64,000 nt of DNA from Oceanimonas pelagia (GCF_030849025.1 NZ_CP118224.1:3456501-3520500); one strand, 5' to 3'; shown: positions 26,986 to 34,365, counted from the first letter of the stretch. The notes: generated by a model not told the origin, from the letters alone. Translations and numbers: made by a program.

Positions 26986-28193
26986 TGGAAAATATTGAAG
27001 ACTTCATTCCTTATGAATTTGAAGATGACCTTATACCTTACGATGAAAGCTTGCATAGTTTTATTTTACGTCACCAACTACTGTTTCACCCTGAAATGAA
27101 ACCTGTTGGTGTTATCACTCCGAGTGGTGGCTGGAGAAAGTCTGTGTTTGTGCCCCCAAAGGCTCAGCACATATTCCATGCATTCCCAGATCATGAATTA
27201 TTGGAGGTAATTGATGATGGCACTGTAGTGACTGGTGTCCTCAATCAACTCTATGATTCTCCCATTCGCTATGTTAACCGTGTGAAAGAAGTTTTTTTTC
27301 ATGAGGGGTCTGACATAAAGAAGGATAGTGAGTTAATTAGAGTTTCTTTTTGCGAGCATTGTATTGAAGAAAGTATTTCTAAATTCGGTTATGGCTATTT
27401 TAAGACGGCTTGGACTTACAAGAATAATTGTATAAAGCATGGGGTAAATCTCAGGCAATTACCTCTAGATGGTTTTTCTAAAAACTTCAAGAGAATAAAA
27501 AGTATATTGAAAGGTAATATATCAAAATCTTTCTTTGGTAAGATGCCTGTGTATTCAACATCCCCTAGTAGGAATATAATAAATCTAGATCTAAAAGGTG
27601 TTAATACTTTTTATCCTATAAAGGTTGCAGGTTGCTCAATAGATTTGTTTCTTGAGTGGGCAACCAGAGAAGACAATGAACTTTCAGAGCAGATAAAAGA
27701 ACATATAGGGATCTCTAATATTATAAATGATAGAGTTTTAATAGCTCACCATGGCAGAGGTGAAAGGGCGGCCTTAGAAAGGATGACTTTGATGTATGAG
27801 TTTTTTCAAGGATCAAAACCCGAGTTGGTGAGGTCATTTGTTGAAGATTACAATGAAATACTAAGGATCAACATTGGACCGAGAAAGCAAGGTGTGTTGG
27901 TAGAGCTGGTTGCCAAGAAAAAAGGATTAAAGTGTAATGAATGTAAGTTTTCTCACTGTTACATGAAGGCAGTTGATAGTTATGATTTAATTGATAACAA
28001 AAAGGTAGATCTTCCTTTTATAATGAGGAATTCATATACTGCTGCACGTATTGGATTTCAAGGTCTTATATTTCAATCGACGGGTGATAATTTATGGAGC
28101 CCCCTTAAACTATGCTCTGAGTTCAAGGGGGGCAACACTTATATGGCTGTAGAAGTTGAACCTCCAATGAATAAGATGATGATGTATAAATAG
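26985..28193 (+). CDS. second, divergent TniQ-family protein near the distal end
   Basis: A 402-residue protein with a TniQ-like N-terminus (PYDESLHSFILRHQLLF) and a CCCH zinc knuckle at C123, C126, C149 and H152 with the family-like spacing and an aromatic stretch between (GYGYFKTAWTY). A second possible zinc cluster is at C317, C320, H324 and C325. It is clearly different from the TnsD at 12169: shorter, without the TnsD-type C-terminus, and strongly AT-rich like tnsABC. Starts at GTG overlapping the previous stop. It may bring TnsC to a different target class. TniQ membership is judged by motif only. Confidence 0.65.
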   Translation: MENIEDFIPYEFEDDLIPYDESLHSFILRHQLLFHPEMKPVGVITPSGGWRKSVFVPPKAQHIFHAFPDHELLEVIDDGTVVTGVLNQLYDSPIRYVNRVKEVFFHEGSDIKKDSELIRVSFCEHCIEESISKFGYGYFKTAWTYKNNCIKHGVNLRQLPLDGFSKNFKRIKSILKGNISKSFFGKMPVYSTSPSRNIINLDLKGVNTFYPIKVAGCSIDLFLEWATREDNELSEQIKEHIGISNIINDRVLIAHHGRGERAALERMTLMYEFFQGSKPELVRSFVEDYNEILRINIGPRKQGVLVELVAKKKGLKCNECKFSHCYMKAVDSYDLIDNKKVDLPFIMRNSYTAARIGFQGLIFQSTGDNLWSPLKLCSEFKGGNTYMAVEVEPPMNKMMMYK

Positions 28194-28216
28194 TATGGGT
28201 TTTCATTCGTTGAGCC

Positions 28217-28777
28217 CTAATGGTTTTTTTCAAGCAGTTTATTTATTGCTTTTATGTGACCTAGTAGACGGTTTTTTTCGTCTGTTGACTTTATGTATTC
28301 CGATTCTATTCTCTTTTTCATCTGAGGGAGAGTTTTAATTAGGCCTTTGTAGCACTCTAACTCTCCTATTGAGAAGGCGATCTTTGAAGTAAGATCATCT
28401 AATATAGATTTTAAATATTTCTCTTCTTCACTCTTGTTGTGTACACCATCTTTAATTTTTATATTTCTACTATCTGTGGTGGAAGTGTTAAATATAGGGC
28501 TACTAATCAAAACTAAGTTTGTCGTTTCAGGGAAATTGAGTAGATGATAGACCTGGTTTCGATTCAGCCTTACAGTATCATATTTTACCCAACCAATCCT
28601 AAGCATGCGACGAACTTGAGAATAAATATACTTACGTATTTGCACTAAGCTAAAAGGACATCCATCTAGTCTTGCCGCATATTCATTCCGTAGCTCCCGA
28701 ATGGTGAATTCTCTAAGGTGCTGCTGCTGAAGGATATCGTACAAAGTGCGATCAAAATTAAAGTGGTTGGGTTTCAT
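28217..28777 (-). CDS. winged-helix / coiled-coil protein of unknown function
   Basis: A 186-residue protein convergent with the second tniQ. The first 85 residues (FDRTLYDILQQQHLREFTIRE ... QIRKYIYSQVRRMLRIGWVKYD) read as a winged helix-turn-helix DNA-binding domain. Residues 110-186 are highly charged and heptad-like (KYLKSILDDLTSKIAFS ... RIESEYIKSTDEKNRLLGHI), suggesting a coiled-coil dimer. The ATG at 28777 follows an AGGGGG ribosome site; a longer frame to 28846 would cross the operator. AT-rich. It could be a transposition regulator or target-binding partner; no family was recognised. Confidence 0.6.
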   Translation of the reverse strand: MKPNHFNFDRTLYDILQQQHLREFTIRELRNEYAARLDGCPFSLVQIRKYIYSQVRRMLRIGWVKYDTVRLNRNQVYHLLNFPETTNLVLISSPIFNTSTTDSRNIKIKDGVHNKSEEEKYLKSILDDLTSKIAFSIGELECYKGLIKTLPQMKKRIESEYIKSTDEKNRLLGHIKAINKLLEKNH

Positions 28778-28814
28778 TAAGAGCCCCCTAATCCTGGATA
28801 ATTGAAAAATTTTG

Positions 28815-28828
28815 CGGATTATAATCCG
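28815..28828. promoter_or_regulatory. 14-bp perfect palindrome, probable XRE operator
   Basis: CGGATTATAATCCG is a perfect palindrome in the 106-bp gap between the divergent genes at 28777 and 28884. Its centre includes TATAAT, so it may overlap a -10 element. Binding by the adjacent XRE protein would control both genes. Confidence 0.6.
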
Positions 28829-28883
28829 TGGCTTCGGGGTCTGCAAACACTGGATATTGCCGCCTTATGTAAAAGGAGGCGGT

Positions 28884-29108
28884 ATGCAGGAACTGGCGAG
28901 AGCGCTGGGGACAAAGATCCGTGAGCAGAGAAAGGCCAAGGGGTTGTCACAGGACCGCTTTGCTCTGATGTGTGGTGTAGACAGGAGCTATATGGGGCGC
29001 ATTGAACGGGGGGAGGTTAACATTACAGTAGAAAAACTGTATCAGCTTGCTCAGACGCTGGAGTGTGATCCTGCTTCATTACTACCTAAACTGGCAGAGT
29101 CACAGTAG
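28884..29108 (+). CDS. small XRE-family helix-turn-helix regulator
   Basis: A 74-residue protein made of a single HTH_3 domain: LGTKIREQRKAKGLSQDRFA ... GVDRSYMGRIERGEVN ... LYQLAQTLECDPASLLP. It has the size and shape of restriction-modification controller (C) proteins and of Xre regulators found in other Tn7-like elements. The ATG has an AAAGGAGG ribosome site. It lies immediately inside the distal transposon end and is divergent from the winged-helix gene, with a palindrome between. It probably controls itself and the neighbour; control of the restriction genes is possible. Confidence 0.85.
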   Translation: MQELARALGTKIREQRKAKGLSQDRFALMCGVDRSYMGRIERGEVNITVEKLYQLAQTLECDPASLLPKLAESQ

Positions 29109-29160
29109 ATTACAGAACTACCACTTAAAAATATAATATATTTCAGTGGCTTATGTATTA

Positions 29161-29219
29161 GTGTGCAAACTTTATTGTCACTTTCGTCATTAGTGTACAA
29201 ACTTTATTGTCAGTTCACA
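29161..29219 (-). repeat. right (distal) transposon end with two TnsB-type sites
   Basis: Read inward from 29219 the end is TGTGAACT followed by GACAATAAAGTTTGTACAC (29211-29193). A second site with one change is at 29179-29161. Only two clear sites are present against three at the other end. An AT-rich imperfect inverted repeat (CCACT ... AGTGG, 29121-29149) sits just inside. Confidence 0.92.
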
Positions 29220-29224
29220 TCTGA
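29220..29224. repeat. target site duplication, right copy (TCTGA)
   Basis: Directly follows the terminal base of the element at 29219 and matches 7631-7635. Confidence 0.9.
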
Positions 29225-29225
29225 C

Positions 29226-29250
29226 TGTGTACTGACAATAAAGTTTGTAC
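29226..29250 (+). repeat. orphan Tn7-like end remnant outside the element
   Basis: These 25 bases are identical to the first 25 bases of the left end (7636-7660), in the same orientation, and begin one base after the right target duplication. No transposition gene follows. It is most simply the surviving terminus of an earlier element inserted at the same yhiN site. Confidence 0.88.
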
Positions 29251-29272
29251 ATTATCGATAACCGGTCGGTTG

Positions 29273-30349
29273 TCAGCCCATCAGCGCCATATAACCGTGC
29301 GTACCCATATACAACCCCACGGCACCGATCAGCAGGCCCGACAGGTAAGGCGCCTTGCGGGCAAGTTCATTCAGGCCGCTCCACTTGTTGCTGGCCTTTT
29401 GTACACCAAGCGCCGCCACGACGCCTGCCGCCACCAGGATCAGGGCCAACCCTATGCTGAATGACACCACCAGTGTTGCCCCCAGGGTCAGGGCTTTAAG
29501 CTGAATACAGATCAGCAACACGGTCACGGCGGCCGGGCAGGGAATAAGCCCACCGGTCAGGCCAAACAGCAGGATTTGCCGGTTGCTGACTTCCCGGTTG
29601 GCGAAACGCTGCTGAATCTCCAGCGCATGGGCCCGCTCGTGGGCATCCTGATATTCCTGACCGCCTTCGCGGCCATGGGCATGGGGGTGAAAGTGCACGT
29701 CGAAGTCATGGGTATGATGGTGGTGCCCTATGCTCAGGGTCAGCGCCAGGTGTTCAGCCTTCTCTACACACGAGGCCGACTCCAGGTAACCTTCTTTCTC
29801 AATAAAGTGATACACCTCGGGAGAGGAAGCTCCTGCGGGAGCCAGTCGCAGATGAACATGATCTGCGCTCAGGGGTTTTCCGCTGAGGGTTTTCAGCTGA
29901 AAACGCTGATCTCCTTCTCCGTCTGCAATCGACAGGGCCACATGTCCGTGCCCCGTATCCACCACCTGGGTTTTCCCGTCCTGCGCATGGCTCTGGGCCC
30001 GCTGCCATCTTTGCTCGTCGCGCCGGGTTCGCCAGAACATCCAGATGCCTGTCGACAGTATGATCACCCCCGATACCAGTTGCATCCAGGGCTCTGCTGC
30101 TTCTGCGGTGAACTTTCGGCTGACATACATGCCGCCCACGGCGATGAGCCAGACGATGGCGGTGTGAGACAGGGTGGCCGCCAGCCCCAGCATGACTGCC
30201 TGTCTGACGGTGCCTTTTACCGCCACGATGAACGCCGCCATCATGGTCTTGGAGTGGCCGGGCTCCAGCCCGTGCAAAGCCCCCAGCAATATCGCACTGG
30301 GAATAAAGAACCAGCCATTGCCCTGTTGCAGTAACGCCGCAAAGTCCAT
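29273..30349 (-). CDS. rcnA: RcnA-like nickel/cobalt efflux protein
   Basis: A 358-residue inner-membrane NicO-family exporter. Membrane segments flank a long histidine-rich cytoplasmic loop (residues about 110-240, including IGHHHHTHDFDVHFHPHAHG). The NicO signatures HGLEPGHSKTMMAAF near residue 28 and GGLIPCPAAVTVLL in the second half are present. It expels Ni(II) and Co(II). The ATG at 30349 follows AAGAGG; a TTG two codons upstream is less likely. It is divergent from rcnR across 134 bp carrying two RcnR-type operators. Its stop lies only 22 bp from the orphan transposon end. Confidence 0.9.
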   Translation of the reverse strand: MDFAALLQQGNGWFFIPSAILLGALHGLEPGHSKTMMAAFIVAVKGTVRQAVMLGLAATLSHTAIVWLIAVGGMYVSRKFTAEAAEPWMQLVSGVIILSTGIWMFWRTRRDEQRWQRAQSHAQDGKTQVVDTGHGHVALSIADGEGDQRFQLKTLSGKPLSADHVHLRLAPAGASSPEVYHFIEKEGYLESASCVEKAEHLALTLSIGHHHHTHDFDVHFHPHAHGREGGQEYQDAHERAHALEIQQRFANREVSNRQILLFGLTGGLIPCPAAVTVLLICIQLKALTLGATLVVSFSIGLALILVAAGVVAALGVQKASNKWSGLNELARKAPYLSGLLIGAVGLYMGTHGYMALMG

Positions 30350-30388
30350 TATCAACCTCTTGAATACCGTTTGAATCGGGTCGAAATA

Positions 30389-30423
30389 TACTCCCCCCTA
30401 GTATAGTATGCTACCCCCCAGTA
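30389..30423. promoter_or_regulatory. pair of RcnR-type operators between rcnA and rcnR
   Basis: Two G/C-tract sites match the E. coli RcnR operator form TACT-G6-N-AGTA: TACTCCCCCCTAGTA at 30389-30403, and at 30409-30423 the complement TACTGGGGGGTAGCA with one change. They are 20 bp apart and sit between the divergent starts, so apo-RcnR should repress both genes until nickel or cobalt binds. Confidence 0.8.
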
Positions 30424-30483
30424 TCAGCCGGGTGGTACATTCGCAGTCGGATACAGTGGTTTTTATGACGGAAGAGGTATGCC

Positions 30484-30756
30484 ATGTCTCATACCCTGCG
30501 AGAACAAAAGAAGCTCAATGCACGGGTCAGCAAAATCCAGGGCCAGGTGAACGGCCTGCAGAAGATGCTGCAGGAAGACCATGAATGTCAGCAGGTATTG
30601 CAGCAGATCGCCGCCATTCGTGGTGCGGTAAACGGCCTGATGCGGGAAGTGATTAAAGGCCATCTCGCCGAGCATCTGGTGCTTGAAGAAGACCTCGGCA
30701 AGCGCGAGGCGGATATGGACGTGGTTCTGAAGGTACTTGATTCTTATATGAAATAG
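30484..30756 (+). CDS. rcnR: RcnR nickel/cobalt-responsive repressor
   Basis: A 90-residue all-helical CsoR/RcnR (DUF156) protein, closely resembling E. coli RcnR along its length (ASKIQGQV-like start, [41 protein letters not shown]). The known metal ligands H3, C35, H60 and H64 are all present, supporting Ni/Co rather than Cu or formaldehyde sensing. Divergent from rcnA with two matching operators between. Confidence 0.93.
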   Translation: MSHTLREQKKLNARVSKIQGQVNGLQKMLQEDHECQQVLQQIAAIRGAVNGLMREVIKGHLAEHLVLEEDLGKREADMDVVLKVLDSYMK

Positions 30757-30844
30757 TTACCCTGCCAGGCCAAGTCAGAGGCCGAAGATAAAGGGGCGGA
30801 AGAAAAAGCGCTTTACGGCATGCCTCCCGCCCCTGTGGTTTACA

Positions 30845-31519
30845 TTACAATACTCGCTTCATCTGGCCATATTCACCATCGGTGCGCAGCACCACGGTTA
30901 CATCTGCACTGTTTCGGTTGCGAAAAAACCAGCCATGGTTGCCTTTGAAGGCGGCAGTCAGCTCACCAGAGTCGCTGTCAACACCACGACCCTTTTCGTA
31001 ACTGATGGAGCGGCCACCGCCATCTCCATGAGTATCGTAGTTAACGGGTCCGCCGTTCGACTCCCACGAGAATGAGGCCGTAGCCCCCTCAGACATGGTC
31101 AGCTTCACTTCGGCTCCCTGACCGGGAGACAGTGTGATGCTGATTTCATCCCGCCAGAGCGGAGTGGCCGGCGCCGCCTCTTCGACCACGACGGGAGCAG
31201 GCTGCTCGACGATGGCCGTTGGCTGCGGTTCCGCAAGGGGAGCGACATTCTCGCCGGGAGCGACCAGCGCGATGGTTTCACTACTCGTATTGGCACCGGC
31301 AGCATCTTGTTCCGCTTCCGCGGCCAGCTGTTCCTTGATTTCCCCCATTTCCGTCAGCCCGAGCACGCGACCGATGCCGGTGGGATCGATGGCGTATTCG
31401 GCGGGCAGGACCACGGTGATCAACAGCGCGGTGGCGGTGGCGGCGGCGATCAGGGTGGAGCGCAGCAGTTGTCTGGCGCTGGGTAATTCCGCTTGTGCGG
31501 GAGCATTATGGTTATACAT
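30845..31519 (-). CDS. membrane-anchored protein of HupE cluster (transmembrane anchor protein)
   Basis: A 224-residue protein with one membrane segment (residues about 20-42, STLIAAATATALLITVVLP), a proline/alanine/glutamate-rich linker to about residue 125, and a C-terminal globular domain (WRDEISITLSPGQGAEVKLT ... FKGNHGWFFRNRN) that should lie in the periplasm. The ATG at 31519 follows AAGGA. It sits 17 bp after hupE in the same operon. Proteins like this are seen beside HupE-type permeases, but a function is not established; a structural or metal-supply partner is inferred. Confidence 0.65.
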   Translation of the reverse strand: MYNHNAPAQAELPSARQLLRSTLIAAATATALLITVVLPAEYAIDPTGIGRVLGLTEMGEIKEQLAAEAEQDAAGANTSSETIALVAPGENVAPLAEPQPTAIVEQPAPVVVEEAAPATPLWRDEISITLSPGQGAEVKLTMSEGATASFSWESNGGPVNYDTHGDGGGRSISYEKGRGVDSDSGELTAAFKGNHGWFFRNRNSADVTVVLRTDGEYGQMKRVL

Positions 31520-31536
31520 CGAATAATCCTTCAGAA

Positions 31537-32253
31537 TCAGGCAACAAAATAACCGGTCAGCTGCAAACCGATCAGCATGAATCCGGCGCACATCATGGCG
31601 ACGTTGGTGGTGTAGGCATGGCGCATAAAGCTCGGGCTTCGCCGCCAGTAGCCCATGACGATCAGAATGGCACTCAGCGCAAGCAGCTGGCCAATCTCGA
31701 CCCCCAGGTTAAAGGCCAGCAGGTTGGGCACCAGGCCATCGGGGGAGAGATCGTACTCGATGATTTTGGTAGACAGGCCAAAGCCATGGCAGAAGCCAAA
31801 CAGCAGGGTGGCGGCCCGAGTATCGGGCTGGACGCCAAACCAGCGCTGAAAGGCACCCAGATTATCCAGGGCCTTGTACACCACGGAGAGGCCGATGATG
31901 GCATCAATCAGGTAGCTGTTGATGCCAATGTTGAAATACACCCCCAGCAACATGGTGGTGGAGTGACCCAGCGCGAACAGGCTGACGTACAAGGCGATGT
32001 GCTGCATTTTGTACAGAAAGAAGATCACCCCGAACAGGAACAGGATATGGTCATATCCCGTCACCATGTGCTTGGCACCCAGATAGATGAACGACACCAG
32101 GTTGACCCCGGATATCTCCTGAATATATCCCTTGTCTCCCTGCGCAACGGCATGGGCAAGGGCATCCCCGCTGACGCCAATCAGGGCCAGCATCAGTATG
32201 CACAGGGCAAGGCCGGAGCGACGTGAGGCCCAGCCAGAAAAAATGGAAAACAT
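31537..32253 (-). CDS. hupE: HupE/UreJ family permease, probable nickel/cobalt transporter
   Basis: A 238-residue protein with a signal-like N-terminus ending SGDALAHA and about seven membrane segments. The HupE/UreJ signature HMVTGYDHILFLFGVIFF and later FALGHSTTMLLG and GFCHGFGLS are histidine motifs of nickel permeases. Family members import or equilibrate nickel; the direction here is uncertain because the neighbours are efflux genes. The ATG follows GGAG. Confidence 0.82.
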   Translation of the reverse strand: MFSIFSGWASRRSGLALCILMLALIGVSGDALAHAVAQGDKGYIQEISGVNLVSFIYLGAKHMVTGYDHILFLFGVIFFLYKMQHIALYVSLFALGHSTTMLLGVYFNIGINSYLIDAIIGLSVVYKALDNLGAFQRWFGVQPDTRAATLLFGFCHGFGLSTKIIEYDLSPDGLVPNLLAFNLGVEIGQLLALSAILIVMGYWRRSPSFMRHAYTTNVAMMCAGFMLIGLQLTGYFVA

Positions 32254-32303
32254 GAAAGCTCCGAATATCGGTTAAAAGACGGCCGCAAGGTGCGGCCACG
32301 ACA

Positions 32304-32657
32304 TCAGGAAGCCAGGGGTTTTGGAGGGCGCTCCAGAGGGAAAGAGGTCCACAAGGGTGGCGACGAGGGTTCAGCGGCCACTGCGGAGGATATGAAAAGG
32401 GGGAGCAGCGTTAACGCCAGGGGCCGGTGATCGGCGGTATCGTGGCTGTGATTACCGGCGTCGTGATGCAGCTGGATACCCGAGAGCTCGACATGGCCAT
32501 GGGAGCCGTCCGCATCATGAACATGGGCATGGCTGTCCGCCGCCATGGAGGCCAGGCCGTGGGAACGCGCTTCGCCCACCGACGAGATCACCAGTCCGGG
32601 TACCGTCAGGCACACCAGAATGAGGCTCATCATGTAGCTGCAAAATACGCGGCGCAT
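32304..32657 (-). CDS. small histidine-rich exported protein
   Basis: A 117-residue protein with an N-terminal hydrophobic signal (SLILVCLTVPGLVISSVGEA) and a histidine/aspartate-rich middle (DSHAHVHDADGSHGHVEL ... HHDAGNHSHDTADH), then a hydrophobic segment (LALTLLPLFISSAVA). It is likely a periplasmic or membrane metal-binding protein. It is first in the leftward operon with hupE and starts 109 bp from the divergent repressor. A perfect hairpin (GGCCGCA/TGCGGCC, 32281-32297) separates it from hupE. Confidence 0.6.
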   Translation of the reverse strand: MRRVFCSYMMSLILVCLTVPGLVISSVGEARSHGLASMAADSHAHVHDADGSHGHVELSGIQLHHDAGNHSHDTADHRPLALTLLPLFISSAVAAEPSSPPLWTSFPLERPPKPLAS

Positions 32658-32732
32658 CGGGTTATTCAGCGTTCCCTTACATCAAGACCGGATCAACAAA
32701 CGGATTGCCGTTTGCTTCTTTGAGGCGCTAAG

Positions 32733-32757
32733 CCTACCATCCCCCAGGGGGGGATAG
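32733..32757. promoter_or_regulatory. CsoR/DmeR-type G-tract operator
   Basis: An inverted repeat built from CCTA..ATCCCCC and GGGGGAT AGG lies just upstream of the repressor start at 32767 and between it and the divergent His-rich gene. CsoR-family repressors bind such C/G-tract palindromes, so this probably autoregulates the repressor and controls both operons. Confidence 0.65.
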
Positions 32758-32766
32758 GAAGAGACC

Positions 32767-33048
32767 ATGACACAAGATTCACACCATCATCAGTCACATC
32801 CTGACATCATCAAGCGACTCAAACGGGCGCAAGGGCATCTGCTGAGCGTGATCCGCATGATCGAGGCCGAACAGCCCTGCCTGGATATTGCCCAGCAACT
32901 GCATGCCGTAGAAAAGGCGATACATCAGGCCAAAAAAGTACTGGTGCAGGATCATATCGATCACTGCTTTGAAAGTGCCGTGGATGGCCTGCCCGACGCC
33001 CAACGGGCCCGGCTGGATGAGTTCAAGGCCATCACCAAATACCTTTAG
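32767..33048 (+). CDS. CsoR/RcnR family metal-sensing repressor (DmeR/InrS-like)
   Basis: A 93-residue DUF156 helical protein with a histidine-rich N-terminus (H6-H8, H11) and ligands C38, H63 and C67. The C-x24-H-x3-C pattern is shared by copper CsoR and the nickel sensors InrS and DmeR. The neighbouring NreB-like exporter and HupE cluster favour nickel or cobalt. It differs from the RcnR at 30484 (no H60/H64 pair). It is followed at 15 bp by the exporter, so they are one operon. Confidence 0.85.
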   Translation: MTQDSHHHQSHPDIIKRLKRAQGHLLSVIRMIEAEQPCLDIAQQLHAVEKAIHQAKKVLVQDHIDHCFESAVDGLPDAQRARLDEFKAITKYL

Positions 33049-33063
33049 CGGCAGGAAAGCTCC

Positions 33064-34365
33064 ATGCTCAGCGTTCTGGCTCACCCTACTTACCGGAAAC
33101 TGTTTTCTGCCCAGGTGATTGCCCTGCTGGGCACCGGGCTGGCCACAGTGGCGCTGAGCCTGCTGGCGTTCCAGCTGGCGGGGGAGCGGGCTGGCACCGT
33201 GCTGGGTACCGTTCTGGCCATCAAGATGCTGGCTTACGTCTTTATTTCTCCGGTCGCCGCCGCCCTGACCGCGCATCTGCCCCGCCGCCCCCTGCTTATC
33301 AGCCTTGATGTGCTCAGGGCAGCCACGGCGCTGGGGCTGCCCTTTGTCACTCAGGTCTGGCAGGTATATGTGCTGATCTTCCTGCTACAGTCGGCCTCGG
33401 CCTGTTTCACCCCGCTGTTTCAGGCCACCATCCCCGAGGTGCTGAAGGACGAGGAGCAATACACCCGGGCCTTGTCCCTGTCGCGTCTGGCTTACGATCT
33501 GGAGAACCTGCTCAGCCCGGCGCTGGCGGTGGCCTTGTTGTCGTTAATGAGCTGGCATGGCCTGTTTGTGGGCACTGTGGCCGGTTTTGCCGCCTCGGCG
33601 CTGCTGTTGCTGACGACCACCCTGCCCAGACAGCAAGTTACCGAGCAGGCCGGGCTTTACCAAAAAGTGGCTCGCGGCCTGCGTGTGTATCTGGCCACCC
33701 CCCGACTCAGGGGATTGCTGGCCTTTAACCTGGCGGTGGCCAGTGCCGGTGCCATGGTGATCGTCAATACGGTGGTAATCGTGCAGGCAAGGCTGGGATT
33801 GTCGGAGCAGGACACGGCGTTGGCCCTGGCCTGTTTTGGCGCCGGCTCCATGGCGGCGGCGCTGACGCTGCCGCTGTTGCTGAAGCAATGGCGGGAAAGG
33901 ACGCTGATGCTGGCCGGTGGAATATGTTTGGTGGCGGGGCTGTTGGCGGCCACCGGTATACAAGGTCTGACATGGGTGCTGCCGCTGTGGCTGCTGCTGG
34001 GCCTCGGCTACGCCCTGGTGCAGACTCCGTCCGGACGGCTACTGGCCCGCTCGGCGCATTCCGAGGATCGCCCGGCGGTGTTTGCCGCCCAGTTTTCCCT
34101 GTCCCATGCCTGCTGGTTGTTTGCCTATCCCCTGGCGGGCTGGCTTGGCAGTGCGCTCGGCATCGCTCCCACTCTGGTGCTGTTTGCCGGTGTCGCCCTG
34201 CTGGCGGTGCTGGCGGCCGGTCGCCTGTGGCCGAAGGAAGATCCCGCCGAGCTTGCTCATTGCCATGATGAACTGCCATCAGACCACCCCCATCTGGCCG
34301 GCGGCCCGAAACACCATACCCACCCCTATGTGATCGATGATCTGCACACCCGCTGGCCGGGGTGA
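33064..34365 (+). CDS. MFS exporter with histidine-rich tail, NreB-like nickel resistance
   Basis: A 433-residue major facilitator with twelve predicted membrane segments starting LFSAQVIALLGTGLATVALS. The C-terminal tail after residue 395 is histidine-rich (AHCHDELPSDHPHLAGGPKH), a feature of the NreB/NrsD nickel exporters. Together with the metal repressor upstream this supports nickel efflux; the exact substrate is inferred. It ends 56 bp from the convergent trpB. Confidence 0.8.
   Translation: MLSVLAHPTYRKLFSAQVIALLGTGLATVALSLLAFQLAGERAGTVLGTVLAIKMLAYVFISPVAAALTAHLPRRPLLISLDVLRAATALGLPFVTQVWQVYVLIFLLQSASACFTPLFQATIPEVLKDEEQYTRALSLSRLAYDLENLLSPALAVALLSLMSWHGLFVGTVAGFAASALLLLTTTLPRQQVTEQAGLYQKVARGLRVYLATPRLRGLLAFNLAVASAGAMVIVNTVVIVQARLGLSEQDTALALACFGAGSMAAALTLPLLLKQWRERTLMLAGGICLVAGLLAATGIQGLTWVLPLWLLLGLGYALVQTPSGRLLARSAHSEDRPAVFAAQFSLSHACWLFAYPLAGWLGSALGIAPTLVLFAGVALLAVLAAGRLWPKEDPAELAHCHDELPSDHPHLAGGPKHHTHPYVIDDLHTRWPG

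Larger units (their letters stand above)
7636..29219. mobile_element. Tn7-like transposon (tnsABCD) carrying a restriction cassette, inserted at yhiN
   Basis: Complete element of 21,584 bp. Both ends start TGTG and share a 27-bp inverted terminal repeat with one mismatch (position 5). Each end has repeated TnsB-like sites resembling the Tn7 site GACAATAAAGTCTTAAACTG, and the element is flanked by TCTGA duplications. tnsA lies next to the end that abuts yhiN, the same relative orientation as Tn7 at glmS. The core genes tnsABC and the distal module are clearly AT-rich; tnsD and most cargo are more GC-rich; the host is more GC-rich still. There is no tnsE and no CRISPR-Cas. All core proteins appear intact, so the element may be active. 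Confidence 0.95.

Noticed and set aside
7636-29219. CRISPR-associated transposon (CAST)
   Set aside because: No cas gene, repeat-spacer array or guide-like repeat was found; two TniQ proteins alone do not show RNA guidance.
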